Source: Citrobacter sp. R56 (lineage in GTDB: Bacteria; Pseudomonadota; Gammaproteobacteria; Enterobacterales; Enterobacteriaceae). Taken from it: a stretch of 64,000 nt of DNA. Position 1 is the stretch's first letter. Every line of letters starts with the position of its first letter. A program made the translations under genes and the position numbers. The notes beneath the pieces are model-generated. The model searched no databases. It was given only the letters and a program-made list of their open reading frames with translations, and was not told the DNA's origin. The DNA lies in the NCBI RefSeq assembly GCF_016811995.1, contig NZ_CP069159.1:1922001-1986000 (forward strand), written 5' to 3'. Positions 1 through 7,154 of this stretch are shown here, piece by piece.

Positions 1-307
1 CTACAGCAACTGGGAACTGTCTGCTGACCGCGCCAATGCGTCGCGCCGGGAGTTGGTTAGCGGCGGCCTGGATGACGGGAAAGTGTTACGGGTGGTCGGC
101 ATGGCGGCCACAATGCGCCTGAGCGATCGCGGTCCCGGTGACGCCATCAACCGCCGTATCAGCCTGTTGGTGCTCAATAGACAGGCAGAGCAGGCCATTT
201 TGCATGAAAACGCTGAAAGCCAGAATGAGCCGGTAAGTGTCTTACAACAGCCAGCGGCCGTGCCGTCGGCAAGCGTTCCCACATCGCCACCAGCCAATCC
301 GAGGTGA
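1..307 (+). CDS. motB: MotB, flagellar stator protein (3' end only)
   Basis: This is the last ~101 codons of MotB; the reading frame enters at base 2 and stops with TGA at 305-307. MotB forms the proton-conducting stator with MotA and anchors it to peptidoglycan. The visible part is the end of the OmpA-like peptidoglycan-binding domain ([11 protein letters not shown], then the conserved [10 protein letters not shown] segment) followed by a Pro/Ser/Ala-rich tail. The order motB-cheA-cheW matches the E. coli 'mocha' operon. The start, the transmembrane segment and the proton-carrying Asp lie outside the window. Confidence 0.97.
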   Translation, partial: YSNWELSADRANASRRELVSGGLDDGKVLRVVGMAATMRLSDRGPGDAINRRISLLVLNRQAEQAILHENAESQNEPVSVLQQPAAVPSASVPTSPPANPR

Positions 308-311
308 TAGC

Positions 312-2342
312 GTGAGCATGGATATTAGCGATTTTTATCAGACATTTTTTGATGAAGCTGACGAGTTGTTGGCTGACATGGAACAGCACCTGCTCGATTT
401 GGTGCCTGAGGCGCCGGATTCAGAGCAACTGAATGCGATCTTTCGTGCCGCGCATTCGATAAAAGGGGGCGCAGGCACGTTTGGTTTTACCGTTTTGCAG
501 GAAACCACCCACTTAATGGAAAACCTGCTGGATGAAGCCCGGCGCGGTGAGATGCAGCTCAATACCGACATTATCAACCTGTTTTTGGAAACGAAAGATA
601 TTATGCAGGAACAGCTCGACGCCTATAAAAGCTCTGAACAGCCGGATACCGCAAGCTTCGAATACATCTGCAATGCGTTACGTCAGTTAGCGCTGGAAGC
701 CAAAGGCGAAACAGCGCCTGCCGTGGTGAGCGCCGCCAAACTGAGTGTTGTCGACAGTATGGCGATTCAGGAAGAGACGGCGACGCTGCAGAATAGCGAA
801 GAGACGCAATTGCGCATTGTGCTGTCTCGTCTGAAAGCCAATGAAGTCGATTTACTGGAAGCAGAGCTGAGCAATCTGGCCACCTTAACGGATGTCGTCA
901 AAGAGGCCGATAGCCTCAGTGCGACGCTGGATGGCGGCATTGCGGAAGATGACATTATCGCGGTGCTCTGCTTTGTGATTGAAGCTGACCAGATTGCGTT
1001 TGAGCAGGTGCCTGTCACGCCTGCCAGCCATGAGGCGTCACCGGTGGCCGAGGTGTCGCCAGCACAGACTCCGGCGGTCGTTTCTGCGGTGAAGAGCGCG
1101 ACCCGCGAGCCACAGCCCGCACGTGCGGAACGTGAAAAACCGGCCCGTGCCAGTGAATCGACCAGCATTCGCGTGGCGGTTGAGAAGGTGGATCAACTGA
1201 TCAACCTGGTGGGCGAACTGGTGATTACCCAGTCGATGTTGGCGCAACGCTCCAACGAGCTTGACCCGGTCAATCACGGCGATCTCATCACTAGCATGGG
1301 TCAGTTACAACGTAACGCCCGCGACCTGCAAGAGTCGGTCATGTCGATTCGTATGATGCCGATGGAGTATGTTTTCAGCCGTTTCCCGCGCCTGGTGCGC
1401 GATCTGGCAGGCAAGCTGGGCAAGCAGGTTGAGCTGACGCTGATCGGTAGCTCGACGGAACTGGACAAGAGCCTGATTGAACGGATTATCGATCCCCTGA
1501 CGCACCTGGTGCGCAACAGTCTCGACCACGGTATTGAGTTACCGGAAAAACGCGCCGAATCCGGCAAAAGTGCGGTTGGGAATCTGATCCTTTCTGCGGA
1601 ACATCAGGGCGGGAATATCTGCATTGAAGTGACCGACGATGGGGCGGGGCTTAACCGTGAACGCATCCTCGCAAAAGCGATGTCGCAAGGGATGGCGATC
1701 CACGAAAACATGACCGATGACGAAGTCGGCATGTTGATTTTTGCCCCGGGTTTCTCGACGGCGGAACAGGTGACGGACGTGTCTGGCCGGGGTGTCGGCA
1801 TGGACGTAGTGAAACGTAACATCCAGGAGATGGGCGGCCACGTTGAGATCCAGTCAAAACAGGGTTCCGGCACCACGATTCGCATTTTGCTCCCGCTGAC
1901 GCTGGCCATCCTCGACGGCATGTCGGTTCGTGTGGCAAATGAAGTCTTCATTTTACCCCTGAATGCGGTGATGGAGTCGCTCCAGCCGCGTGAAGAAGAC
2001 TTGCATCCACTGGCGGGCGGCGAACGCGTGCTGGAAGTGCGCGGGGAATATTTGCCGCTGGTGGAACTGTGGAAACTGTTCGATGTGGTTGGCGCGAAAA
2101 CAGAAGCGACCCAGGGCATTGTGGTTATCCTGCAAAGCGCCGGACGACGTTATGCGCTGCTGGTCGATCAGCTTATTGGTCAGCACCAGGTGGTGGTTAA
2201 AAACCTGGAGAGCAACTACCGCAAAGTGCCGGGCATTTCGGCCGCAACCATTCTGGGCGACGGCAGCGTTGCACTGATTGTGGATGTGTCTGCGCTACAG
2301 GGTTTAAACCGCGAACAACGTATGGCGATCACCGCCGCCTGA
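312..2342 (+). CDS. cheA: CheA, chemotaxis sensor histidine kinase
   Basis: CheA autophosphorylates in receptor-CheW arrays and passes phosphate to CheY and CheB. The 676-residue product has an N-terminal HPt domain with phospho-acceptor His48 in [14 protein letters not shown], a CheY/CheB-binding P2 domain (~160-240), a variable Ala/Pro/Glu-rich linker, a dimerisation domain from ~290 ([14 protein letters not shown]), an HATPase domain with N box ([10 protein letters not shown]), G1 (VTDDGAGL) and GRGVGMDVV, and a C-terminal CheW-like domain. GTG at 312 is chosen because GTG-AGC-ATG-GAT gives the E. coli N-terminus (MSMDIS) 4 bases after the motB stop. Met98, the internal start of CheA-short in E. 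coli, is conserved. It is 22 residues longer than E. coli CheA, through longer linkers. Confidence 0.98.
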   Translation: MSMDISDFYQTFFDEADELLADMEQHLLDLVPEAPDSEQLNAIFRAAHSIKGGAGTFGFTVLQETTHLMENLLDEARRGEMQLNTDIINLFLETKDIMQEQLDAYKSSEQPDTASFEYICNALRQLALEAKGETAPAVVSAAKLSVVDSMAIQEETATLQNSEETQLRIVLSRLKANEVDLLEAELSNLATLTDVVKEADSLSATLDGGIAEDDIIAVLCFVIEADQIAFEQVPVTPASHEASPVAEVSPAQTPAVVSAVKSATREPQPARAEREKPARASESTSIRVAVEKVDQLINLVGELVITQSMLAQRSNELDPVNHGDLITSMGQLQRNARDLQESVMSIRMMPMEYVFSRFPRLVRDLAGKLGKQVELTLIGSSTELDKSLIERIIDPLTHLVRNSLDHGIELPEKRAESGKSAVGNLILSAEHQGGNICIEVTDDGAGLNRERILAKAMSQGMAIHENMTDDEVGMLIFAPGFSTAEQVTDVSGRGVGMDVVKRNIQEMGGHVEIQSKQGSGTTIRILLPLTLAILDGMSVRVANEVFILPLNAVMESLQPREEDLHPLAGGERVLEVRGEYLPLVELWKLFDVVGAKTEATQGIVVILQSAGRRYALLVDQLIGQHQVVVKNLESNYRKVPGISAATILGDGSVALIVDVSALQGLNREQRMAITAA

Positions 2343-2364
2343 TTGAGTGAGAAAGGAAAGAGAT

Positions 2365-2868
2365 ATGACCGGTATGAGTAACGTAACCAAACTGGCCGGC
2401 GAGCCGTCAGGCCAGGAGTTCCTGGTCTTTACGCTGGGAGACGAAGAGTACGGCATCGACATTCTGAAAGTGCAGGAAATTCGCGGCTACGATCAGGTGA
2501 CACGCATCGCTAACACGCCATCGTTCATCAAAGGGGTGACCAATCTGCGCGGTGTTATTGTGCCGATTGTTGATCTGCGTGTGAAATTTAGTCAGGGCGA
2601 CGTCGAATATAACGACAATACGGTGGTGATTGTCCTGAATCTGGGGCAACGCGTCGTCGGTATCGTGGTTGATGGCGTGTCTGATGTGTTGTCGCTGACG
2701 GCGGATCAAATTCGCCCGGCTCCGGAGTTTGCCGTGACCTTGTCGACGGAATATCTGACGGGGCTGGGGGCGCTGGACGACCGTATGCTGATTCTGGTGA
2801 ATATCGAGAAATTGCTGAATAGCGAGGAGATGGCGCTGTTGGATATCGCGGCGTCTCACGTGGCGTAA
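2365..2868 (+). CDS. cheW: CheW, chemotaxis coupling protein
   Basis: CheW links methyl-accepting receptors to the CheA kinase in the cytoplasmic array. The product is 167 residues, the E. coli length, one CheW/SH3-like domain with the typical [22 protein letters not shown] start and the [19 protein letters not shown] core. The ATG at 2365 follows a GAAAGGAAAGAG ribosome site and gives [11 protein letters not shown] as in E. coli. It is the last gene of the mot-che operon; in E. coli the tar operon follows directly, but here 7.7 kb of accessory DNA intervenes. Confidence 0.98.
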   Translation: MTGMSNVTKLAGEPSGQEFLVFTLGDEEYGIDILKVQEIRGYDQVTRIANTPSFIKGVTNLRGVIVPIVDLRVKFSQGDVEYNDNTVVIVLNLGQRVVGIVVDGVSDVLSLTADQIRPAPEFAVTLSTEYLTGLGALDDRMLILVNIEKLLNSEEMALLDIAASHVA

Positions 2869-2967
2869 TGCTGCTCAGTTCAGGAATTATCGAGAACCTG
2901 TCACTTTGGTGAAGGGTGACGTTCACCTTATGTCCACTGCCTCTCTGAAACCACCCTACCTGTGAAC

Positions 2968-3001
2968 GTGCAAGGGAGGCTCACCGCCGCCTCCCTTGCA
3001 C
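2968..3001. repeat. 13-bp perfect stem-loop
   Basis: Arms GTGCAAGGGAGGC (2968-2980) and GCCTCCCTTGCAC (2989-3001) pair perfectly around an 8-base loop. No T-run follows on either strand, so it is not a standard terminator for cheW. Confidence 0.85.
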
Positions 3002-3253
3002 CCTGGTGCCCCGGCGGGAAAATCGTCGCTTTCAGATATATTCGCCTTATTCCGTCTGCTCTTCGGGTGTCGGGGTCGAGCCTGCATCCCCGCAGGCCGT
3101 CCCTCCGCCCGCGTCCCTGCGGGCGGACCCGGTCAGCCGTCAACGTCTCATCGATTTTCAGCCGGACCGTGGTGTCGCTTCCGCATTCTGACTTTCAGTG
3201 ATTTCCGTTTGGCTGTTTAACCAAAAACTTAGGTGTCAGGGTGTAGGGAGAGT

Positions 3254-3413
3254 CCGGCCGAAAATTGCCGACGTGTTTCGTAAGGTCGGGGGAACCCGCA
3301 GGGGATGCGGGTTCAGGGCGCGTTTTACAGGGATGTTACCTTCGCGCCCGACCCGGTAGCCTGGAGGAATAAACGGAGGGTACCGCGAAGCGGCAATTTT
3401 CCTGCCGGGCCGG
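3254..3413. repeat. Nested multi-branch inverted-repeat structure
   Basis: An outer stem pairs CCGGCC (3254-3259) with GGCCGG (3408-3413) and AAAATTGCCG (3261-3270) with CGGCAATTTT (3391-3400). Inside it GGTCGGG (3284-3290) can pair with CCCGACC (3347-3353), GAACCCGCA (3292-3300) with TGCGGGTTC (3306-3314), GGGCGCG (3316-3322) with CGCGCCC (3343-3349), and CGGTA (3354-3358) with TACCG (3381-3385). Two of these compete for the same bases, so some would be alternative folds. Confidence 0.7.
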
Positions 3414-3417
3414 GATT

Positions 3418-3446
3418 GTTAAGGGTGCGGCGATAGCACCCTTAAC
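3418..3446. repeat. 11-bp perfect stem-loop
   Basis: GTTAAGGGTGC (3418-3428) pairs perfectly with GCACCCTTAAC (3436-3446) around a 7-base loop, immediately after the nested structure. No T-tract follows. Confidence 0.8.
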
Positions 3447-3559
3447 CCGTTCACGGGGCATGAAATACCAGAGAAGCGAAGAACATAAGGTGAACGGAAC
3501 CTTGTTCCGGAGTCAAAAATTTCCCAAAAAAAAGCATGACTCCTCAGAGCGTATGACTA

Positions 3560-4858
3560 TCAGGCTTCTACCTGCTCTGTCCCGCTTTCGCGGACATCTT
3601 CTTCTTCCAGTAACCCTTCGTCCTGCGCCAGCATGGCCGTGGCGATCCCGTTTCCTAATACGTTAATGGCGGAACGCCCCATATCGAGGAAGTGGTCGAT
3701 ACCCATCAGCAGCAGGATCCCGGCGACAGGAATATTAAAGCTCGGGATCGTGGCCGCCAGGACCACCAGCGCGGAACGCGGTACGCCCGCGATCCCTTTC
3801 GACGCCAGCATCAGCGTCAGCATCAACACGGTAATTTCGGCAAAAGAGAGATGAATATTGTAGGCCTGCGCGATAAACATCGAGGCAAATGAGCAGTACA
3901 CCATCGAGCCGACCAGGTTGAAGGAGTAACCGATCGGCAGAACAAACGACACAATGTTGCGCGAACAGCCGAATTTGGTCAGTTGTTCGAGGGTCTTGGG
4001 GTAGGCCGCTTCCGAACTACTGGTCGTGAACGCCACCAGCACAGGATCCTTCAGCATGCTGAGCAGGCGAAACACCTCTTTTTTCAGCACAAGGTATCCC
4101 ACCGCTAACAACACCATGCAGGTCATCAGGATAGCGGCGTAATAGCCGCCAATAAAGGAGGCGTAGTGAAGTAAAATGCCCAGCCCCTCATTGGCGATAA
4201 CTGATGAAATGGCGGCAAAAATCGCCAGCGGTGCGACGTACATGACGTAGCCCGTGACCTTCAGCATAATGTGTGAAATCACGTCCAGCGCGGCAACCAG
4301 CGGGGCATTGAATTTTTCACCCAGCGACGCGCCACCAATACCGAAAAACAGCGAGAACACGACGATTTGCAAAATTTCATTATCCGCCATCGCCCCTGCA
4401 ATACTGGTTGGAATGGTATGAGACAAAAAGCCTTTTAAGCTCATGCCACCTACCGCGAGACCGGTATCCACCGATTCCGCAGGGATCGCCAGATTTAACC
4501 CGCCGCCCGGTTGCTCAATCATCACGATAAAAAGCCCCACCAGAATGGACAGGACGGAAGAGCTGATAAACCAGATCATCGCTTTCCCTCCCACTCGGCC
4601 AATGGTGGCGGTTTCACCCAAACGCATAATTCCTACGGTCAACGTGCTGAACACCAGCGGCGCAATCACCATCTTGATAAGTCTAAGGAAGATATCGGTG
4701 AGGAGAGTAATGTTGTCAGACCATGCGGCAATGGTGTCCTGACTGGTGTATGAATGAATTGCCGCCCCCGACAGAATGCCAGCCAGCATGAAGATCACGA
4801 TAAATAACGTGAGTTTGTTTGCGTTTGCCACTAAAAAGCTCCCAGCTTGATTTAACAT
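3560..4858 (-). CDS. DAACS-family dicarboxylate/amino acid:cation symporter
   Basis: A 432-residue inner-membrane protein of the DAACS (GltP/DctA) family, which imports glutamate, aspartate or C4-dicarboxylates with protons or sodium. Visible hallmarks are repeated hydrophobic segments, the serine-rich re-entrant loop AFTTSSSEAAYPKTLEQL, the FNLVGSMVY segment (family NxxGxxxY-type), and the D-x-x-R-x-x-x-N signature in DHFLDMGRSAINVLGN. The C-terminus is an acidic tail. The ATG at 4858 is the only start that keeps the first membrane segment. It is divergent from the pilus operon and separated from it by ~400 bases. The exact substrate cannot be read from the sequence. It is not part of the E. 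coli chemotaxis locus, so it came in with the accessory block. Confidence 0.9.
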   Translation of the reverse strand: MLNQAGSFLVANANKLTLFIVIFMLAGILSGAAIHSYTSQDTIAAWSDNITLLTDIFLRLIKMVIAPLVFSTLTVGIMRLGETATIGRVGGKAMIWFISSSVLSILVGLFIVMIEQPGGGLNLAIPAESVDTGLAVGGMSLKGFLSHTIPTSIAGAMADNEILQIVVFSLFFGIGGASLGEKFNAPLVAALDVISHIMLKVTGYVMYVAPLAIFAAISSVIANEGLGILLHYASFIGGYYAAILMTCMVLLAVGYLVLKKEVFRLLSMLKDPVLVAFTTSSSEAAYPKTLEQLTKFGCSRNIVSFVLPIGYSFNLVGSMVYCSFASMFIAQAYNIHLSFAEITVLMLTLMLASKGIAGVPRSALVVLAATIPSFNIPVAGILLLMGIDHFLDMGRSAINVLGNGIATAMLAQDEGLLEEEDVRESGTEQVEA

Positions 4859-5259
4859 TTTATTTTCAGTGACGCATGTCTTTTATTTATTTAGAGGCAC
4901 TGAAATATTCATTACCTAAATTGGAGTAAAGCGAGGTGGGATACAACTATTTTTTAGTCTTTATCCATTTTGTTGCGTTCTGTTGGGCGTGATTATGTGA
5001 TCTTGATCGCATAAGAATGAATATATCCTTCTGATACATCATTTTTCATGATGCGACTAAATGTTAATTTTTTGATAATTATGATGTTTTTATGTCAATA
5101 GGTCATAAGCATGACCATGCGCTGCGCTGGTGGTTGATTTCTCATACATAAACTAAATTTCAGTTTATCAGTTCGTTAGATCTTTTCCGCGTCTTCTGTT
5201 CCTGCCATCCCGGTCTGCTGGGAAAAACGTCGAGGATAGCGATTTCTGGAGGTGAAGTG
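4859..5259. promoter_or_regulatory. AT-rich divergent regulatory region, symporter / Csu-type operon
   Basis: This 401-base gap lies between divergently read genes and must hold both promoters. It is visibly AT-rich compared with the flanking genes. It contains a CRP-like site (4996-5011), a 6-bp inverted repeat CATCAT/ATGATG (5037-5042/5048-5053), and a strong ribosome site GGAGG at 5248-5252 for the first pilus gene. Individual -35/-10 pairs could not be chosen with confidence. Confidence 0.6.
4996..5011. promoter_or_regulatory. CRP-like binding site
   Basis: TGTGATCTTGATCGCA matches the CRP core TGTGA-N6-TCACA at nine of ten positions. It lies 138 bases upstream of the symporter start, and catabolite control is usual for DctA-type transporters; it could instead act on the pilus operon. 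Confidence 0.55.
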
Positions 5260-5829
5260 ATGAACAATATGTATCTGATCCTGGGCACCGTTAGCGTGTT
5301 TTTGTTGCCTGTACCTTCCGTCCTCGCGCTCTCGAGCAACGGGACGATAGGCGCGACGCTAACGCTGACTAACGGCTGCTTGATCAACGGATCACCCAGC
5401 CAGAACGGGATCAATTTCGGTACGCTCGATTTTGGCGCGCATCCGGCGACGTTTTCAGAATTGACGACCCAGTTGACGGGGGCGGGAGGGGGCAACAGCT
5501 TTGGCATTCAGTGCACCACGACGGATTACACGGTACAAATCACCGGCAACACGAACTCCTCCGCACCGGGAAATGTGGTGGGGACGCCGGGTACGCCCGC
5601 TCGTTATCTCATCAACGCGGCAAACACAACGCAGGGCGTCGCTTACAGCCTGTACAGCGACAGTGGATTCAGTAATGTCATCGACAACAACACCCCTATC
5701 CCGAAAACATCGACCACTGCAGGTGTCGATAACTACACCCTGTACGGGCGTATTCAGGGCGGTGGCAACAGCGTCACCGTCGTACCTGGAACCTATACCG
5801 ACACCATCAATGTCAGCGTAATTTACTGA
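5260..5829 (+). CDS. Spore coat U (SCPU) domain pilin, Csu-type
   Basis: A secreted 189-residue protein with a signal peptide (hydrophobic VSVFLLPVPSVLA then ALSSNG) and one spore coat U/SCPU domain. Typical features are the TLTNGCLING start with the first Cys, GINFGTLDFG, a second Cys in FGIQCTT, an internal RYLINAANTTQGVAYSLYSDS segment, and the C-terminal donor-like strand GTYTDTINVSVIY. In archaic chaperone-usher pili such proteins are the rod subunits. ATG 5260 is preferred over the adjoining GTG 5257 because it lies 7 bases after GGAGG. First gene of a five-gene operon: pilin, pilin, chaperone, usher, tip adhesin. Confidence 0.88.
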   Translation: MNNMYLILGTVSVFLLPVPSVLALSSNGTIGATLTLTNGCLINGSPSQNGINFGTLDFGAHPATFSELTTQLTGAGGGNSFGIQCTTTDYTVQITGNTNSSAPGNVVGTPGTPARYLINAANTTQGVAYSLYSDSGFSNVIDNNTPIPKTSTTAGVDNYTLYGRIQGGGNSVTVVPGTYTDTINVSVIY

Positions 5830-5840
5830 TAAATCAAAAA

Positions 5841-6383
5841 ATGGGCTTTTCATACGCACACTCCTGTATCGGGAGCGGGGGGCTGTTACGCCTGATTCTG
5901 GGTCTGTTGGCCAGCATGTGGGGGGCGGCGCAGGCCGTTACCACTCAGTCTTTTCAGCTTAGCGCTACCGTAACGCCGGGCTGTTCCGTCATCACCGGCA
6001 GCGGAGGCGTGCTGGGCGCACTCGATTTTGGTACCTACAGCGGGGTAGAAACGCGGCAGGTGAATACTCGCTTTGTGCCGAATGCAGCGCTGTCGCTGGC
6101 ATGCACGCCGGGAGTGTCGCTCAGTATGAGCATTGATGGAGGACGCAATTTTGCTTCAGTGCGAAATATGCAGCGCTCGGGAGGCACCCAGCGCGTGGCC
6201 TATCGTCTCTACAGCTCTCCTTCTCTGGGGGCGAACAGTGAAATCGGCGTTAATCAGCCGGTGTCGGTGGCTTACAGCGATAGCAATAACATTGCACTGC
6301 CGTTATTTGGCGTTGCATTTCTGACCGGATTCAGCCCGGCGGGAAACTATTCAGATCAACTTACCGTGACGCTGTCGTGGTAG
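5841..6383 (+). CDS. Second SCPU-domain pilin subunit, Csu-type
   Basis: A 180-residue secreted subunit of the same operon, starting 11 bases after the first pilin. It has a hydrophobic signal (LLRLILGLLASMWGAAQA), then a SCPU domain with TPGCSV, GALDFGTYSG, LACTPGV, VAYRLYSSPS and the terminal NYSDQLTVTLSW strand. The DFGTYSG motif and the two spaced Cys residues are standard for the family. It likely serves as a minor or adaptor subunit, by analogy with CsuA/CsuB; which role each pilin plays cannot be decided from sequence. Confidence 0.85.
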   Translation: MGFSYAHSCIGSGGLLRLILGLLASMWGAAQAVTTQSFQLSATVTPGCSVITGSGGVLGALDFGTYSGVETRQVNTRFVPNAALSLACTPGVSLSMSIDGGRNFASVRNMQRSGGTQRVAYRLYSSPSLGANSEIGVNQPVSVAYSDSNNIALPLFGVAFLTGFSPAGNYSDQLTVTLSW

Positions 6384-6398
6384 TAAGGGAGTGATGTG

Positions 6399-7154
6399 AT
6401 GAAGATGCGTTTGAATCCGGGGCGACTGTTTGCCCTGACGGCGATGCTGCTGGCACCGGGGGCACACAGCGCAGGGACTATTTTGCTTTGGCCCATCGAT
6501 CCCTGGCTTGCCGCCGACAGTCAGGCCACCGAACTGTGGATCCAGAATCAGGGCGATTCACCGATGATGATGCAGGTACGTATTGTGCGTTGGCACCAGG
6601 ACGGGGGATTCGAACGTTATCAGCAACAGCAGGATGTGGTCGCCAGCCCTCCCATTGTGCGTATTGAGAAAGGGAGTAAACAGCTCATCCGTCTGATTAA
6701 GCAGGCCACCGTGCCCGCCGGGGTTGAGCAGGCTTACCGCATCATTGTCGATGAAATCCCGCAGCCAGAGAGCGTCAGTGCGCCGCAGATAGGGCTCAAC
6801 GTACAGATGCGTTATTCATTGCCGCTCTTTGTTTACGGGCAGGGCGTCGCTACCTCGCCTGAAGGGGAATATCACGCGCGTGTAAACGTGCAGCAGCTCA
6901 ACTGGCGGGTGGTGCAGGAGCAGGGCAAACCACAACTGGAAGTGCATAATCAGAGCGATGTGCATGTCCGTCTCAGCAAAGTGTCGCTGCAGCAAGGGGG
7001 GGCGAAGTATACCGTGGCTGAAGGTCTGTTGGGTTATGTTCTGCCCGGCAGTTATCGGCGCTGGCCGCTACCCGCAGGTGTTTCTCACCCTGCAGAGTTA
7101 ACCTCGGCAGCCAACACGCAGGGTGGTCAATGGCAGTCTGGTCCCGCCAACTGA
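6399..7154 (+). CDS. Periplasmic pilus chaperone, Csu-type
   Basis: A 251-residue PapD-like chaperone. It has a signal peptide ending near PGAHSA, then an immunoglobulin-like domain with LWPIDPWLAADSQATELWIQNQGDSP, the conserved basic region SPPIVRIEKGSKQLIRLI whose Arg/Lys anchors the subunit C-terminus, and a second domain (LPLFVYGQGV onward). The family folds SCPU subunits in the periplasm and hands them to the usher. ATG 6399 follows an AAGGGAG site; GTG 6396 is an alternative. The end overlaps the usher start by 25 bases, suggesting translational coupling. Confidence 0.88.
   Translation: MKMRLNPGRLFALTAMLLAPGAHSAGTILLWPIDPWLAADSQATELWIQNQGDSPMMMQVRIVRWHQDGGFERYQQQQDVVASPPIVRIEKGSKQLIRLIKQATVPAGVEQAYRIIVDEIPQPESVSAPQIGLNVQMRYSLPLFVYGQGVATSPEGEYHARVNVQQLNWRVVQEQGKPQLEVHNQSDVHVRLSKVSLQQGGAKYTVAEGLLGYVLPGSYRRWPLPAGVSHPAELTSAANTQGGQWQSGPAN

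Larger units (their letters stand above)
2869..3559. other. Non-coding, hairpin-rich intergenic block after cheW
   Basis: No credible gene is seen in these 691 bases; the short open frames have no ribosome sites and no recognisable content. Instead there is a chain of strong inverted repeats: 2968-2980/2989-3001, 3080-3085/3092-3097, 3104-3112/3119-3127, a nested set within 3254-3413, and 3418-3428/3436-3446. No T-tract follows these stems, so they are not simple intrinsic terminators. The GC-rich character and dense pairing look more like a structured RNA or the remnant of a dispersed element than a spacer. Identity unknown. Confidence 0.75.

Noticed and set aside
237-311. Longer N-terminus for CheA from an upstream start
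   Set aside because: It overlaps motB and lacks conservation; GTG 312 gives the known CheA start.
767-2119. Long open frames antisense to cheA
   Set aside because: They follow from the codon bias of cheA on the other strand; no independent signals.
2962-3220. Short open frames of 60-80 codons after cheW
   Set aside because: They overlap strong hairpins, lack ribosome sites and look like no known protein.
4859-5259. Invertible fimbrial switch
   Set aside because: No paired long inverted repeats and no recombinase gene found here or at 20.4-20.9 kb.
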